Shown here piece after piece: positions 37,101 through 46,384 of a DNA stretch of 64,000 bases. The notes beneath the pieces were generated by a model. It searched no databases. It saw only the letters and a list, made by a program, of their open reading frames with translations, and was not told the origin of the DNA. How positions within the stretch are numbered: position 1 is the stretch's first letter; each line of letters begins with the position of its first letter. The stretch is from contig CM035350.1 in the NCBI GenBank assembly GCA_020137815.1, forward strand, positions 8,464,712 to 8,528,711, written 5' to 3'. A program made the position numbers and the translations under genes. This DNA comes from Hormiphora californensis (lineage: Eukaryota; Ctenophora; Tentaculata; Cydippida; Pleurobrachiidae).

Positions 37101-37712
37101 CACCCTGTAACACACCCTGTAACACACCCTGTAACACACCCTGTAACACACCCTGTAACACACCCTGTAACACACCCTGTAACACACCCTGTAACACACC
37201 CTGTAACACACCCTGTAACACACCCTGTAACACACCCAGTAACTCACCCTGTAACACACCCTGTAACACACCCTGTAACACACCCTGTAACACACCCTGT
37301 AACACACCCTGTAACACACCCTGTAACACACCCTGTAACACACCCTGTAACACCCTGTACTATCCAGGAGTACATGATTGAGTTTGAGGACGTGCCATCA
37401 GGGGAACGTGCCACATATGTCAAGGATGTTCAGCTAAAGAATGTACTTCCCACCACGTGTTCGAGAAATATCAAGTGCAATTATGTCCTGGCTGTACGTT
37501 GTGAAGTTCCATTCTCAACTAACATTGACTTAACGTAAGTTAATATATTGTATTTGTGAATAGCGTCACTCAACATGATCCGGACCTGTTCTTTTTGAAA
37601 TTTACCCCCCCCCCCCCCCCCCAGATTGCCGGTGACAACAATAATTGCCCCATCTGAAGAACACGAACAGAGTTGTCCTCCCCTACAATTATACAAACCG
37701 TGGAAGGACTAA
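34143..37712 (+). CDS. Alpha-arrestin (arrestin domain-containing protein)
   Basis: Seven exons join in phase (34143-34306, 34460-34652, 35479-35595, 35945-36061, 36372-36473, 37368-37534, 37625-37712), giving 315 residues. The N-terminal arrestin fold is clear: VEVYTDKDYFLPGEKLTGKIYV, AVIEGFNHVAW, VGRFYFDFSYLVPEFLPSSFN, VNYSIRAVLER. The C-terminal arrestin domain follows (GCFPRGYITVSLTIDKASYKNNDVMTIRLEVTNMT, IEFEDVPSGERATYVKDVQLKNVLPTTCSRNIKCNYVLAVRCEVPFSTNIDLTLPVTTIIA). Alpha-arrestins are cytosolic adaptors for trafficking and ubiquitination of membrane proteins. The usual C-terminal PPxY motifs for Nedd4 ligases are absent (the tail has PPLQLY), so ligase recruitment may differ. The start M (at 34143) is inferred; an upstream exon is possible. 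Introns 2 and 5 host a foldback element and a 12-base satellite. Confidence 0.86.
34702..35342. mobile_element. Foldback element in arrestin intron
   Basis: Left arm about 34702-35005 is the reverse complement of right arm about 35020-35342, with almost no spacer. The tip reads AAAAGTGGCTGGAAAGGCTC and its complement. Arms differ at several single bases. Each arm carries the same open stretch (FILDLYKRWASPRK), probably not a gene. It lies between arrestin exons 2 and 3. Confidence 0.85.
35630..35828. mobile_element. Short palindromic element in arrestin intron
   Basis: About 95-base arms from AACGTGTTCGTCTAGTCATC to its complement ending at 35824, with a very short spacer (GATGTACTACATC region). 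Arms differ at only a few bases. This is a hairpin MITE-like insertion in the intron between exons 3 and 4. Confidence 0.85.
36712..37357. repeat. 12-base satellite in arrestin intron 5
   Basis: About 54 copies of a 12-base unit, CACACCCTGTAA, with a higher-order variant CACACCCAGTAACTCACCC that recurs at intervals. It ends 10 bases before the acceptor CTATCCAG of exon 6. Since 12 is a multiple of three, open frames run through it (VTHP repeats on plus); these are artefacts. Confidence 0.97.
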
Positions 37713-37945
37713 AACAGGATTCTAATTTGGAGCGGGATTGGGCATTTTCATGGGACTAAAATTACGATGAATCCAGACTGTTTCAAGACACATAATTGTT
37801 AATTATCTAATTTTCATGCCTTGGCTACTTCATTTATCATTCATAGTTTTTGACTCCGATGAAATAGTGTTGTTTAACTTAAACTAAAACTTTAAAAACC
37901 CTTTTTCCTATCAAGAATCAGTCAGTATGTGCTACCAAGAAAGTT

Positions 37946-37951
37946 AATAAA
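37946..37951 (+). terminator. Candidate poly(A) signal of the arrestin gene
   Basis: AATAAA, 234 bases after the arrestin stop and inside the short gap before the convergent sulfatase gene. Confidence 0.5.
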
Positions 37952-37959
37952 ACACGTTT

Positions 37960-39516
37960 TTAATGAAAACTCGGGGGGTCCATCGCATAGGTCGCCCAAT
38001 CTGGAATGAATCCCTCCGGGAAGTCAAAGGGTAAAAAGTAGCTCACGTCGTCTGTAGGGAAAGCATCATCGATGGTAGGTAAGGTACATTGAAGGGGCGT
38101 CATCTCTACCATATAGTCCATGATTCTCTCCTTTAGCTCCTCTAGGACATCAGGGTGGCTCTCACTCAGGTCGGTCGTCTCAAATGGATCAGCTGTTATG
38201 TTATAAAGTCGGGGAACGCTCCAATTAACACCATCTTCGTGAAACGAGTAATTTGCCCCTGTTTCACAGTCATCGTCCATGCCCTGCTGCTGGCCAAATA
38301 GTGCTTTAAAGTCACCGCTGATATACCCAGCTAGGTTTCCCACGGGGTCAATATTTAGCAACAATTCATCCCGCGGACATGTACTGTTTTCACCCGTGAA
38401 CAAATATCCTGATTGATCGATACTGTCTAGAAGGTTGATTTGCGACTTTCTTCCCTTTGATAATTCTTCAAGAGCGTCCCATCCCCCGGTCCACCTGATA
38501 AGAGAGCTGTACCAGTCGGAGACGTGCACGTAGCAGGATGTTCGACCTCGGGGCACCAGAATCTCAGGGTTGGGACTGTAGATAAAGGAGGGTGTCCGAA
38601 TACCTCCCTCGAACAACGTGTTTTTCCAGCCCCGCAGGGGTACGTTTGAGGTAAACATGGTCGCAGGAGCACCGTTATCACTCATCACCACCAGCAATGT
38701 GTTATTCCACATACCCTTCGCCTCGTAGGCATCAATAATCTCACTAATTGAGATCTCTGCTGAGTTTAGCATGGCCTGCATTACACAGCTCCCGTTAGCT
38801 ATATCTGTACAATTCGGACTAAAGTAAGATTCGGGTGCAAAGAATGGACCGTGCACTGCTTGCATATTGTACATCATAAAGAGGGGCTGGTCAGCATCAT
38901 GACTCTCCACTATGTCCTTTATTCGGGAGGTGTACAGTTCCATGCTGTACTGGCCAGTCGTGTTGGGGAGAATAGACCACTTCATTTTGTCTCCGTCCTC
39001 CTCACAGGAGTAGAAATCTTGGCTACCCTTTAAAAGGTGAGTCATATAGTCAATCTGTCCAGAGATGTACCCGTAAGCTGTCTCGTACCCTCTTCTACAG
39101 GGCATACACTCCCACCGAGCGTACCCAAGGTGCCATTTTCCCACCATGTGTGTCGCGTACCCATTTTCACGGAATGGCTCAGCAAGCAGGATTTGATCTC
39201 TGTCCAGGCATTCCTCTGTCCACGACAGAAACAGCTCAGATTCAATGCCAAGAGCTATTGCATAACGCCCGGTTTGAAGGCTCGCTCTAGCAGGTGTGCA
39301 AAGCCACTCGGTGTAAAACCGATCCAAAATGAGCCCATCGTGGGCTAGTTTATCAAAGAGGGGTGTGGTGATATTCTTGCCAAACTCTGGATATGTGTAC
39401 CCGATATCTCCGTATCCCATATCGTCAATCACCACAAATAGGATGTTCGGCTTATCAGGGGCAGCCCCCTCTGTCGACCAAAACCCGGCCACGAAGGCGA
39501 CAACCAACAGCAACAT
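37960..39516 (-). CDS. Arylsulfatase (ARSB/ARSI/ARSJ type)
   Basis: Hydrolyses sulfate esters, probably of glycosaminoglycans or other sulfated polysaccharides, in the lysosome or outside the cell. Single-exon frame of 518 residues with a signal peptide (MLLLVVAFVAGFWSTEGA). Active-site features seen: metal-binding DD at 31-32 (NILFVVIDDMGYGD), the CTPARASLQTGRY sulfatase signature with Cys73 that becomes formylglycine, MVGKWHLG, the second metal site DNGAP, and the LFEGGIRTPSF segment. Overall order follows arylsulfatase B (ECMPCRRGYETAYGY, MYNMQAVHGPFFAPESY, LLNIDP). Several N-glycosylation sites are present. Lack of introns suggests retroposition or intron loss. It is convergent with the arrestin gene. 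Confidence 0.95.
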   Translation of the reverse strand: MLLLVVAFVAGFWSTEGAAPDKPNILFVVIDDMGYGDIGYTYPEFGKNITTPLFDKLAHDGLILDRFYTEWLCTPARASLQTGRYAIALGIESELFLSWTEECLDRDQILLAEPFRENGYATHMVGKWHLGYARWECMPCRRGYETAYGYISGQIDYMTHLLKGSQDFYSCEEDGDKMKWSILPNTTGQYSMELYTSRIKDIVESHDADQPLFMMYNMQAVHGPFFAPESYFSPNCTDIANGSCVMQAMLNSAEISISEIIDAYEAKGMWNNTLLVVMSDNGAPATMFTSNVPLRGWKNTLFEGGIRTPSFIYSPNPEILVPRGRTSCYVHVSDWYSSLIRWTGGWDALEELSKGRKSQINLLDSIDQSGYLFTGENSTCPRDELLLNIDPVGNLAGYISGDFKALFGQQQGMDDDCETGANYSFHEDGVNWSVPRLYNITADPFETTDLSESHPDVLEELKERIMDYMVEMTPLQCTLPTIDDAFPTDDVSYFLPFDFPEGFIPDWATYAMDPPSFH

Positions 39517-39519
39517 GAT

Positions 39520-40060
39520 TCTATGAGCTCACAACAACGAAGAGCGTATCACTCAACGATTCTTATCTCAAGATTTGTAACTAAGTTGTTATGCGTGGGT
39601 AATAGGACATGTAAGCAGTAAGGCCTGTTGGGATACAAAAGATATGCTCAACTGCAACCTCAATATATCTACATACAGACCCACATGTATCAATGAATTG
39701 AGGTCCCTGGATAGACGAGCGATAAAGCAAACTGCACAAGCTGTTGCCACATGTTTCAGAGCAACTATGAATGAAAATGAGATAATGATGTGACCTGACG
39801 CCTTTTCAGAGTCAATGGGAGTAAAAAGGATCGGCATAAGCTACAGAAAACTCAAAATCGCCGGGTGTTTTGAGGTCTGTTTAGTTTTACTAATAATATC
39901 GAACTCTCTCCTAAATCCTCCCGAAGTATGTATTCATCACCAGTGGTGTAAACGTACCCCCTCAACCTCTCTAAATTATTGTCCATATGCCTAGCGTTTT
40001 GCCGCCTGCACTAAAATGGCTCTAACCACCATACCACTCAACCGTTTTGGCTAACCCAAA
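39520..40060. other. Upstream region of the sulfatase gene
   Basis: No gene or known motif is supported. The sulfatase promoter should lie in the first part. Confidence 0.4.
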
Positions 40061-42310
40061 GTTTATCTGATAGGAAATTTCAAGCCCTAACCCCAAACCC
40101 AAACCCCAGTCCTAACCCTAACCCCACTTTGGCCCTAACCCTAAAACCCGTGAGTGCTGACACTCCAAAAACCCAGATTGGCCGTCAACATGTTGATTTT
40201 AAAAAAAAATCGCGATCGTCAATTTTTCAACTGTTGCAACAGTTAAAAAATTAAAGTCGGATTTTTTGAAACTGTCACCCCCCTGGGTATTTTCAAATTT
40301 CGTAAATGACCATAAATCCGGTTCCTGACGAGATAGAGACTTGAAATTTGGAGGTTACCAAGATCTTGCTAAGTTCTTCCGAACCTCCAAATTTCAAGTC
40401 TCTATCTTATCAGGAACCGGAGATATGGCAAATTTTGTTATTTCAGGGGGGTGACAGTTTCAAAAAATAAGGAACCATAATAAAGTTCAAGAGCGCACCC
40501 CATCCAAGAGCGTACCACCTCCAAAAGACACCACTCCAAGAGCGCACCACATCAAAGAGAGCTCCCCGTCCAGAAGATACCGCGCGCAGGGGACACCACG
40601 CGCAGAAGAGACCGCACGCGCAAATACAACGCCGCGCTGGTCTCTTCTGCGCGTGGTGTCCCCTGCGCGTGGTATCTTCTGGATGGGGAGCTCTCTTTGA
40701 TGTGGTGCGCTCTTGAAGTGGTGTCTTCTGGAGGTGGTGCGCTCTTGGATGTGGTCTCTTTTGGGTGTGGTGCGCTCTCAGGTGTGGTCTCTCTTTGATC
40801 GGGTACGCTCTTGGGTGCTCTTGGAGGCTCTTGAACTTTATTATGGTTCCTTATCCGACTTTAAAAATAAAGTCGCGATTTTTAAAAAAATAAAAAATAT
40901 ATGGGTTTTAACGGCGCGCAAAACCATAATTAACGCCGCGCACCCCGGTCCGGCGACTTTTTGACGCAACTTTTTGAAACTGAAATAAAAGTTTTCAAAA
41001 ATCTAATCCCTAAAATCGGATTTTTTTGAAAAGCGCTGCCTTATCGGGGCCAGCAACGTTTGCCAATGGATTTTTTGAAGTTGTCACCCCAAAACGACGG
41101 CCAGCGTTAAAATATGGGTGTTTCGTGAGTGCTGACAAACGGTTTTTCAGGGTTAGGGCTAAAGTAGGGTTAGGGTTGGGGTTTGGGTTGGGGTTTAGGT
41201 TGGGCCCTGTCAGAGCATTGGCCTGACCCATTCTCGTCGGAACGCGCGAGAACTGTGGTCAGAGCATTGGCCTGACAGGTTGGGCCCCAACCCAAACCCC
41301 AACCAAAGTTTATCTGGTAGGAAATGTCAAGGCCGAACCCCAACCCGCAACCGTTGGGGTTAGGCCTTGTCCCTTGACATGACATTTCCTACCAGATAAA
41401 CTTTGAATTAGCCAAAACGGTTGAGTGGTTTGGCGGTTAGAGCCATTTTTTTGAATCAACTTTTTTGGCAGCGCGCACCTGTAAACAGGCCTCCAAACAC
41501 CCAGATCGTAACGGTGCCCCAAAATGACCGGGCGTGTGAAATTTATCAATTGATGCGCACACGTTAACATGTGATGTGACGCGCAAAAGCATTCCGCACA
41601 GGAGAAGGGGGGTGACAACTTCAAAAAGACCGACTTTAAAGTCGGATTTTTTGAAGTTGTCACCCCCAAACGACCGTGCATGTGAAATTTATCAATTTTG
41701 ACACACACACCACACGTTAAAATGTGATGTGACACGCAAAAACATTCCGCGCAGGAGAAGGGGGTGACACAGGGGCGAAGCAAGGCTGAGTCCAGTGGGT
41801 CCAGGACCCACTTTTTGGACGAGAGAGGAGAAGAAAATGAGAAAACTTGCTAAAAAGTGAAAATATCGGCAAAAACAACCAAAAAAAGTGAAAAAATGAA
41901 CCGATTTTCAATTGAAAATGCGAATGCGCGCAAGAAAAAAATATGCGGCAGCGCTGGGTCCGGACCCGCCTCGCGCGTTACATTTTCTGCAGCGCTGGAC
42001 CCAAAAATTTTTTCGTGAATGAACGCCGCGCACCGCCCCTGGGGTGACAACTTCAAAAAGTCTGACTTTAGTCCATCACATTGGCCGACGGCCGTCCGCA
42101 CAAAGTGCCGCCCAAAGCGTTGTGAGTTGTCCACAACGTCTAAGACTCTAAGACGCAGCCCGCAGACATTGACATTTGAATACTTCTTGCACGTTTTAGA
42201 TGTCGTGCGACGTGGACAACGCTTTGGGACTTGGGCAACGTGCGGCCAATATGACGTAGCACCACTGATACCGTTCAACAACGCCCCTTTATCTCGCACA
42301 GAAAGGGGTC
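40060..42310. repeat. Nested inverted-repeat region
   Basis: Several inverted repeats are nested. CCCTAACC-rich sequence at 40080-40150 is mirrored by GGGTTAGGG-rich sequence at 41150-41210. A hairpin at 40320-40440 has arms reading GAGACTTGAAATTTGGAGGT and complement. A 380-base palindrome lies at 40471-40853. The motif TCGGATTTTTTGAA followed by a G-T-C-A-C-C-C-C block recurs at about 40258, 41070 and 41640, and in reverse near 41600 and 42045. A local inverted repeat (GTTGTCCACAACG and complement) lies near 42125-42235. No coding gene is recognised; this looks like accumulated foldback elements. Confidence 0.75.
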
Positions 42311-42446
42311 TGTTTTAGCATATGCCAACTCAAACTGCAAAATTATAAAGTGAAAAAAAAGCAAACTTACAGTGGTGCTCCGTGCTCTGTCATATTGACC
42401 ACCCGCACACCCATTTTATATATTTATTCAGCCCTAATCATAGTGA

Positions 42447-42985
42447 ATGTCGAGATCACTTTGTGAACTAGAGCAAGATGTGGATAAGATAAAATCGGCG
42501 ATAAAGAGGTTGCGACGACAAGATAAAGATATCCTAGAGATATTGCTAAAATCAAAAGCCCTTCTCGATAGACAGAAAATAGAGGACATCAAACTGACTG
42601 TGAGCATTTGTTTGTTTTAACAAACCCATCATTGTGAGTTTGAAGTTTCTGTTACTTGTACGGATACAGTGTCAAGCGACTCAAACTTGTATAAGATACA
42701 TAGTATTATACAATAATCCGACACTAAACTTCAGGCCCTGGTGGATGAGCAGATAGAGGAGGATGATACTGAATACATTGCTGAGTCACTACAACATTCA
42801 GATGTACACATGGTACGTAGTAATTAGGGCACTTTGAACTACACACCTTTCTCACTTGTGTGTATTAGAGGGATTCCAGCTCTATATGCTTTATTTTGAA
42901 ACAATTTGTTTTTCAGGAAGAAGTTCAATCAGCAATAAGAACGGAATTCATGGAAATATTACATCGCAATGATCTGGCTAGATAA
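42447..42985 (+). CDS. Small coiled-coil protein, unrecognised
   Basis: Three exons (42447-42599, 42735-42812, 42917-42985) join in phase 0 and give 99 residues. The first exon is a charged amphipathic helix (LEQDVDKIKSAIKRLRRQDK); the second is acidic (QIEEDDTEYIAESL); the third ends EFMEILHRNDLAR. The whole looks like a soluble helical/coiled-coil subunit of a complex. I do not recognise the family. Exons 2 and 3 are duplicated downstream (43391-43468 and 43984-44052), so the original gene is the complete one. It lies about 190 bases upstream of a broken RINT1 first-exon copy. Confidence 0.55.
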
Positions 42986-43172
42986 CGAGACATGATCTGA
43001 CACACTCATTCCGCGTTGTAAAAAGACTCCCTATTATTTGTTTTCAGAATTGTTATATTTTTGTTCATTTTGGTTAGTTTTAAACACAGTTAACTCATGC
43101 CTCTTTCTTTATTTTTGGGTCGACTCTAGACCTGAAATCTAACTCCGAACTCCCAATTTTCCCTCTAGAATC

Positions 43173-43331
43173 AAGGATGAACGAAGATGAAGCAGTGTAT
43201 CTCTCCCAGTTATCCTCTATATCAGATATCCCCATCTCCCTTCAACACTTCCACGGCCAATACGAGCAGGCCAAGAGCAAGCTGAGCGTAGTAGCATCGG
43301 ATACAGCACGTGCTCACAAAGAACACATTAT
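43173..43331 (+). pseudogene. Broken copy of the RINT1 5' end
   Basis: From the start codon through about 53 codons this matches the start of RINT1 at 44243 with few differences. It then breaks after AAAGAACACA into sequence matching the intron of the small coiled-coil gene (TTATTGTGAGTTTC, as at 42627). This marks the junction of a tandem duplication. The frame ends soon after the break, so no RINT1 can be made from this copy. Confidence 0.85.
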
Positions 43332-43390
43332 TGTGAGTTTCTGTAACTTGTAAGAGACATGGTACTATAATCTGACAATAAAACTGCAGG

Positions 43391-44052
43391 CCCTGGTAGA
43401 TGAACAGATAGAGGAGGATGATACTGAATACATTGCTGAGTCACTACAACATTCAGATGTACACATGGTACGTAGTACTAGTAATTAGGACACGTAGCTG
43501 AGTCACTACAACATTCAGATGTACACATGGTACGTAGTAATTAGGGCACGTAGCTGAGTCACTACAACATTCAGATGTACACATGGTACGTAGTAATTAG
43601 GACACGTAGCTGAGTCACTACAACATTCAGATGTACACATGGTACGTAGTAATTAGGACACGTAGCTGAGTCACTACAACATTCAGATGTACACATGGTA
43701 CGTAGTACTAGTAATTAGGACACGTAGCTGAGTCACTACAACATTCAGATGTACACATGGTACGTAGTACTAGTAATTAGGGCACGTAGCTGAGTCACTA
43801 CAACATTCAGATGTACACATGGTACGTAGTACTAGTAATTAGGGCACGTAGCTGAGTCACTACAACATTCAGATGTACACATGGTACGTAGTAATTAGGG
43901 CACTTTGAACTACACACCTTTCTCACTTGTGTGTATTAGAGGGATTCCAGCTCTACATGCTTTACAAACAATTTGTTTTTCAGGAAGAAGTTCAATCAGC
44001 AATAAGAACGGAATTCATGGAAATATTACATCGCAATGATCTGGCTAGATAA
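43391..44052 (+). pseudogene. Duplicated exons 2 and 3 of the small coiled-coil gene
   Basis: 43391-43468 repeats exon 2 and 43984-44052 repeats exon 3 of the gene at 42447-42985, with intact splice sites. The first exon is missing. The intron between them has been enlarged by a minisatellite. Alternative splicing from the intact first exon into these copies is conceivable but unproven. Confidence 0.8.
43437..43895 (+). repeat. Minisatellite built on an exon end and its donor
   Basis: Seven to eight copies of a unit of 56 or 62 bases. Each contains CTGAGTCACTACAACATTCA and the following exon end, the donor GTACGTAG, and an AG (CACGTAG) just before the exon part. Every unit therefore looks like a 32-base mini-exon with both splice signals. 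Confidence 0.93.
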
Positions 44053-44242
44053 CGAGACATGATCTGACACACTCATTCCGCGTTGTAAAAAGACTCCCTA
44101 TTATTTGTTTTCAGAATTGTTATATTTTTGTTCATTTTGGTTAGTTTTAAACACAGTTAACTCATGCTTCTTTCTTCATTTTTGGGTCGACTCTAGACCT
44201 GAAATCTAACTCCCAACTCCCAATTTCCCTCTAGAATCAAGG

Positions 44243-46193
44243 ATGAACGAAGATGAAGCAGTGTATCTCTCCCAGTTATCCTCCATATCAGATATCCCCA
44301 TCTCCCTTCAACATTTCCACGGCCAATACGAGCAGGCCAAGAGCAAGCTGAGCGTAGTAGCATCGGATACAGCACGGGCTCACAAGGAACACAAGACAAG
44401 ACTCCAGCGGGACATTAGAGAAACCCAGACTTCTATTCTGGTTGGAGAGGAGTTACTACAGTCTGTCAGTAAAGTTCATGACCCTCCCTCTGCTGATACG
44501 ATCGCAAAGTTGAGAACAGTTGAACATGCGACCAAGGTTTCTAAGTATCTTGGATGGCTGAAATTCCTCAAGGAAGCTTCCAATTTTTTGGAAAAGAGAA
44601 TGAAAGGTGAGGGGTGGAGGAAGTGCCTTCCTGTGTATGACGAGTTGAATTGTTATTGCTCCCTACTGGAGGATACTGCCTGTACCAGTCTATACAGGGT
44701 GATGAAGGCACAATGTGAACACTGGTATGGAGTGTTATCAGAGACCGCCCTGAAATCACTACCCGTTCTAAACTGGACTAAACTTGAGGATAACGTAGCA
44801 CAAGGGAAGGAGAACATTCAGTTGCTTTTCAAGATATCTCAACCCCTCAAACATGGCATAGCTAATACTACACTTGCAATGGCATACCTAACTCGACACT
44901 TTGACACCCAGTTCAAGTTTCACTTCCGACGTAAGGTGAAGACTAATGACATATCTAAACCTGAGTGGTACTTTACCAAGTTATTATCCTGGATCAAACA
45001 GTTTGGGGGCAAGTTTGTGGATGTATTTGGGGAACTTTTCACCGGTGAGGCCCATCCAGACAAGAAGATTCTCTTTGTAGAGGCACTGTGTGAGTTGGGG
45101 GCCGGTAAAATTAGAGAGGACTATTCCAGGTTGACAGATGTCTTATTTACCCACTACATTGACGAAGTGCTGAAGTTCCATAAGGAACTAGGTGATCTGG
45201 TGACTTTATCTTGTGTTCCTACTCCCATAATGGCAGTTTTTGTGAAAGAGAAGGCCTTAAAAAGGTGGCTTCAACTGGAAACTCTCTCCTCCTTCAAATT
45301 CCTTTCCTCAATCAGTGATGGCGAGGACGCATTTGAGGAGCGAGAATCAGGATCAGGGTACCCAGTTCCAGCCTTGTGTGTGAGGGTCTTGACATCAGTC
45401 CGTGCACTAGGTGAGAGAGTGAGGCCCGTCCCTGACACGGCACTAAACACCTGTTTCTACTCTCTCCAAGTTGACATTCTGAGAGAGTTTATGGTTCACC
45501 TGTCGGAGAGATTCCAGAAATCAAAGGCTCGTGAGGCGATCCTTCTGCTGAATAGTCTCGCCTATACTCTCTCTGTAATCGAGGAGTGGAGCTATGACAC
45601 CCACTTCATCGCAATAGCCAAGTTCGACAACCCTGACCAGGCTCCATTTGATGAGACGGTTGGGTCTTATTCCCGAACGGTTCACGATTGTAGAGAGAGT
45701 TTGGAGAGTGGTATTGTGAGTCGAGCTAACACCCTTCTCACCGGTTATTACAAACAATCTTGGGAACTAGCCAGTGCTCCCTACTCCATTTCTCCTGCAT
45801 GTTCGGCTGGTTTCATGGAATTGCAGCAGTCCCTGAGGCAGGCATCAGACCTGCTATCACCTGACCTGTTTGTGGGGTTGTGGAGTAACATCGCCAGTGC
45901 TATGATACTGTCACTTGAATCTCGGGTGTTGTACAACAGTAGATTTAACAAGTTTGGTGCTGCTCAACTCAAGTTAGATCTTGCCTCCTTCTGCAGCGTG
46001 TTCTACGATTACTGCTTCATCAGGTCATTTTGCAAAACTGAACACTAAACTTTGTGTGTTGGGTGAGAGTCGAGAGACACTGAGGTTATGGTCTAAAGAG
46101 AGCAACAGACTTCAAAGTCTCCTTGAGGAAGCTGAGTTGAGGTTAGACGCGGGTGAAGCTTATAAAATAATAGCTTTGAGAACTGACTATTGA
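44243..46193 (+). CDS. RINT1: RINT1 / TIP20 family protein
   Basis: Subunit of the NRZ (Dsl1-type) tethering complex, for Golgi-to-ER transport. The main exon 44243-46023 and a short last exon 46070-46193 are joined over a 46-base GT-AG intron, giving 634 residues (human 792; the N-terminus is shorter here). Family signatures are seen: a coiled-coil start, FHFRRKVKTNDISKPEWYFTKLLSWI (human [28 protein letters not shown]), FVKEKALKRWLQLE, RFNKFGAAQLKLDLASFCSVFYDYC (human [26 protein letters not shown]), and the end YKIIALRTDY. Without the mini-intron the frame stops at FIRSFCKTEH, losing the last helix. The start follows CCCTCTAG by eight bases. Confidence 0.92.
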
Positions 46194-46384
46194 ATAAGGT
46201 TTTTAGTTTTAATCTAACTTAGAATCTAAGTGTTGAATCGTTCATAGTCTGAATGAGTCAAAGTGTAAGTGAGTAATTCTGTTTGTTGAATTTCGGGAAC
46301 TTTAATTAACCTTCCTTCAAAATCATTTGTTTTCTGTCATCACTTTGTATCAGTAATATTAATTGTTAGCGGCTACACGGATTA

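Noticed and set aside
36678-37538. ORFs of VTHP, CYRV or LQGV repeats
   Set aside because: Produced by the 12-base satellite inside an arrestin intron; the flanking exons splice across it.
40080-40150. True telomere or chromosome end suggested by CCCTAA-like repeats
   Set aside because: The repeats are few and degenerate, lie between genes, and have a mirrored copy at 41150-41210, so they belong to the inverted-repeat region.
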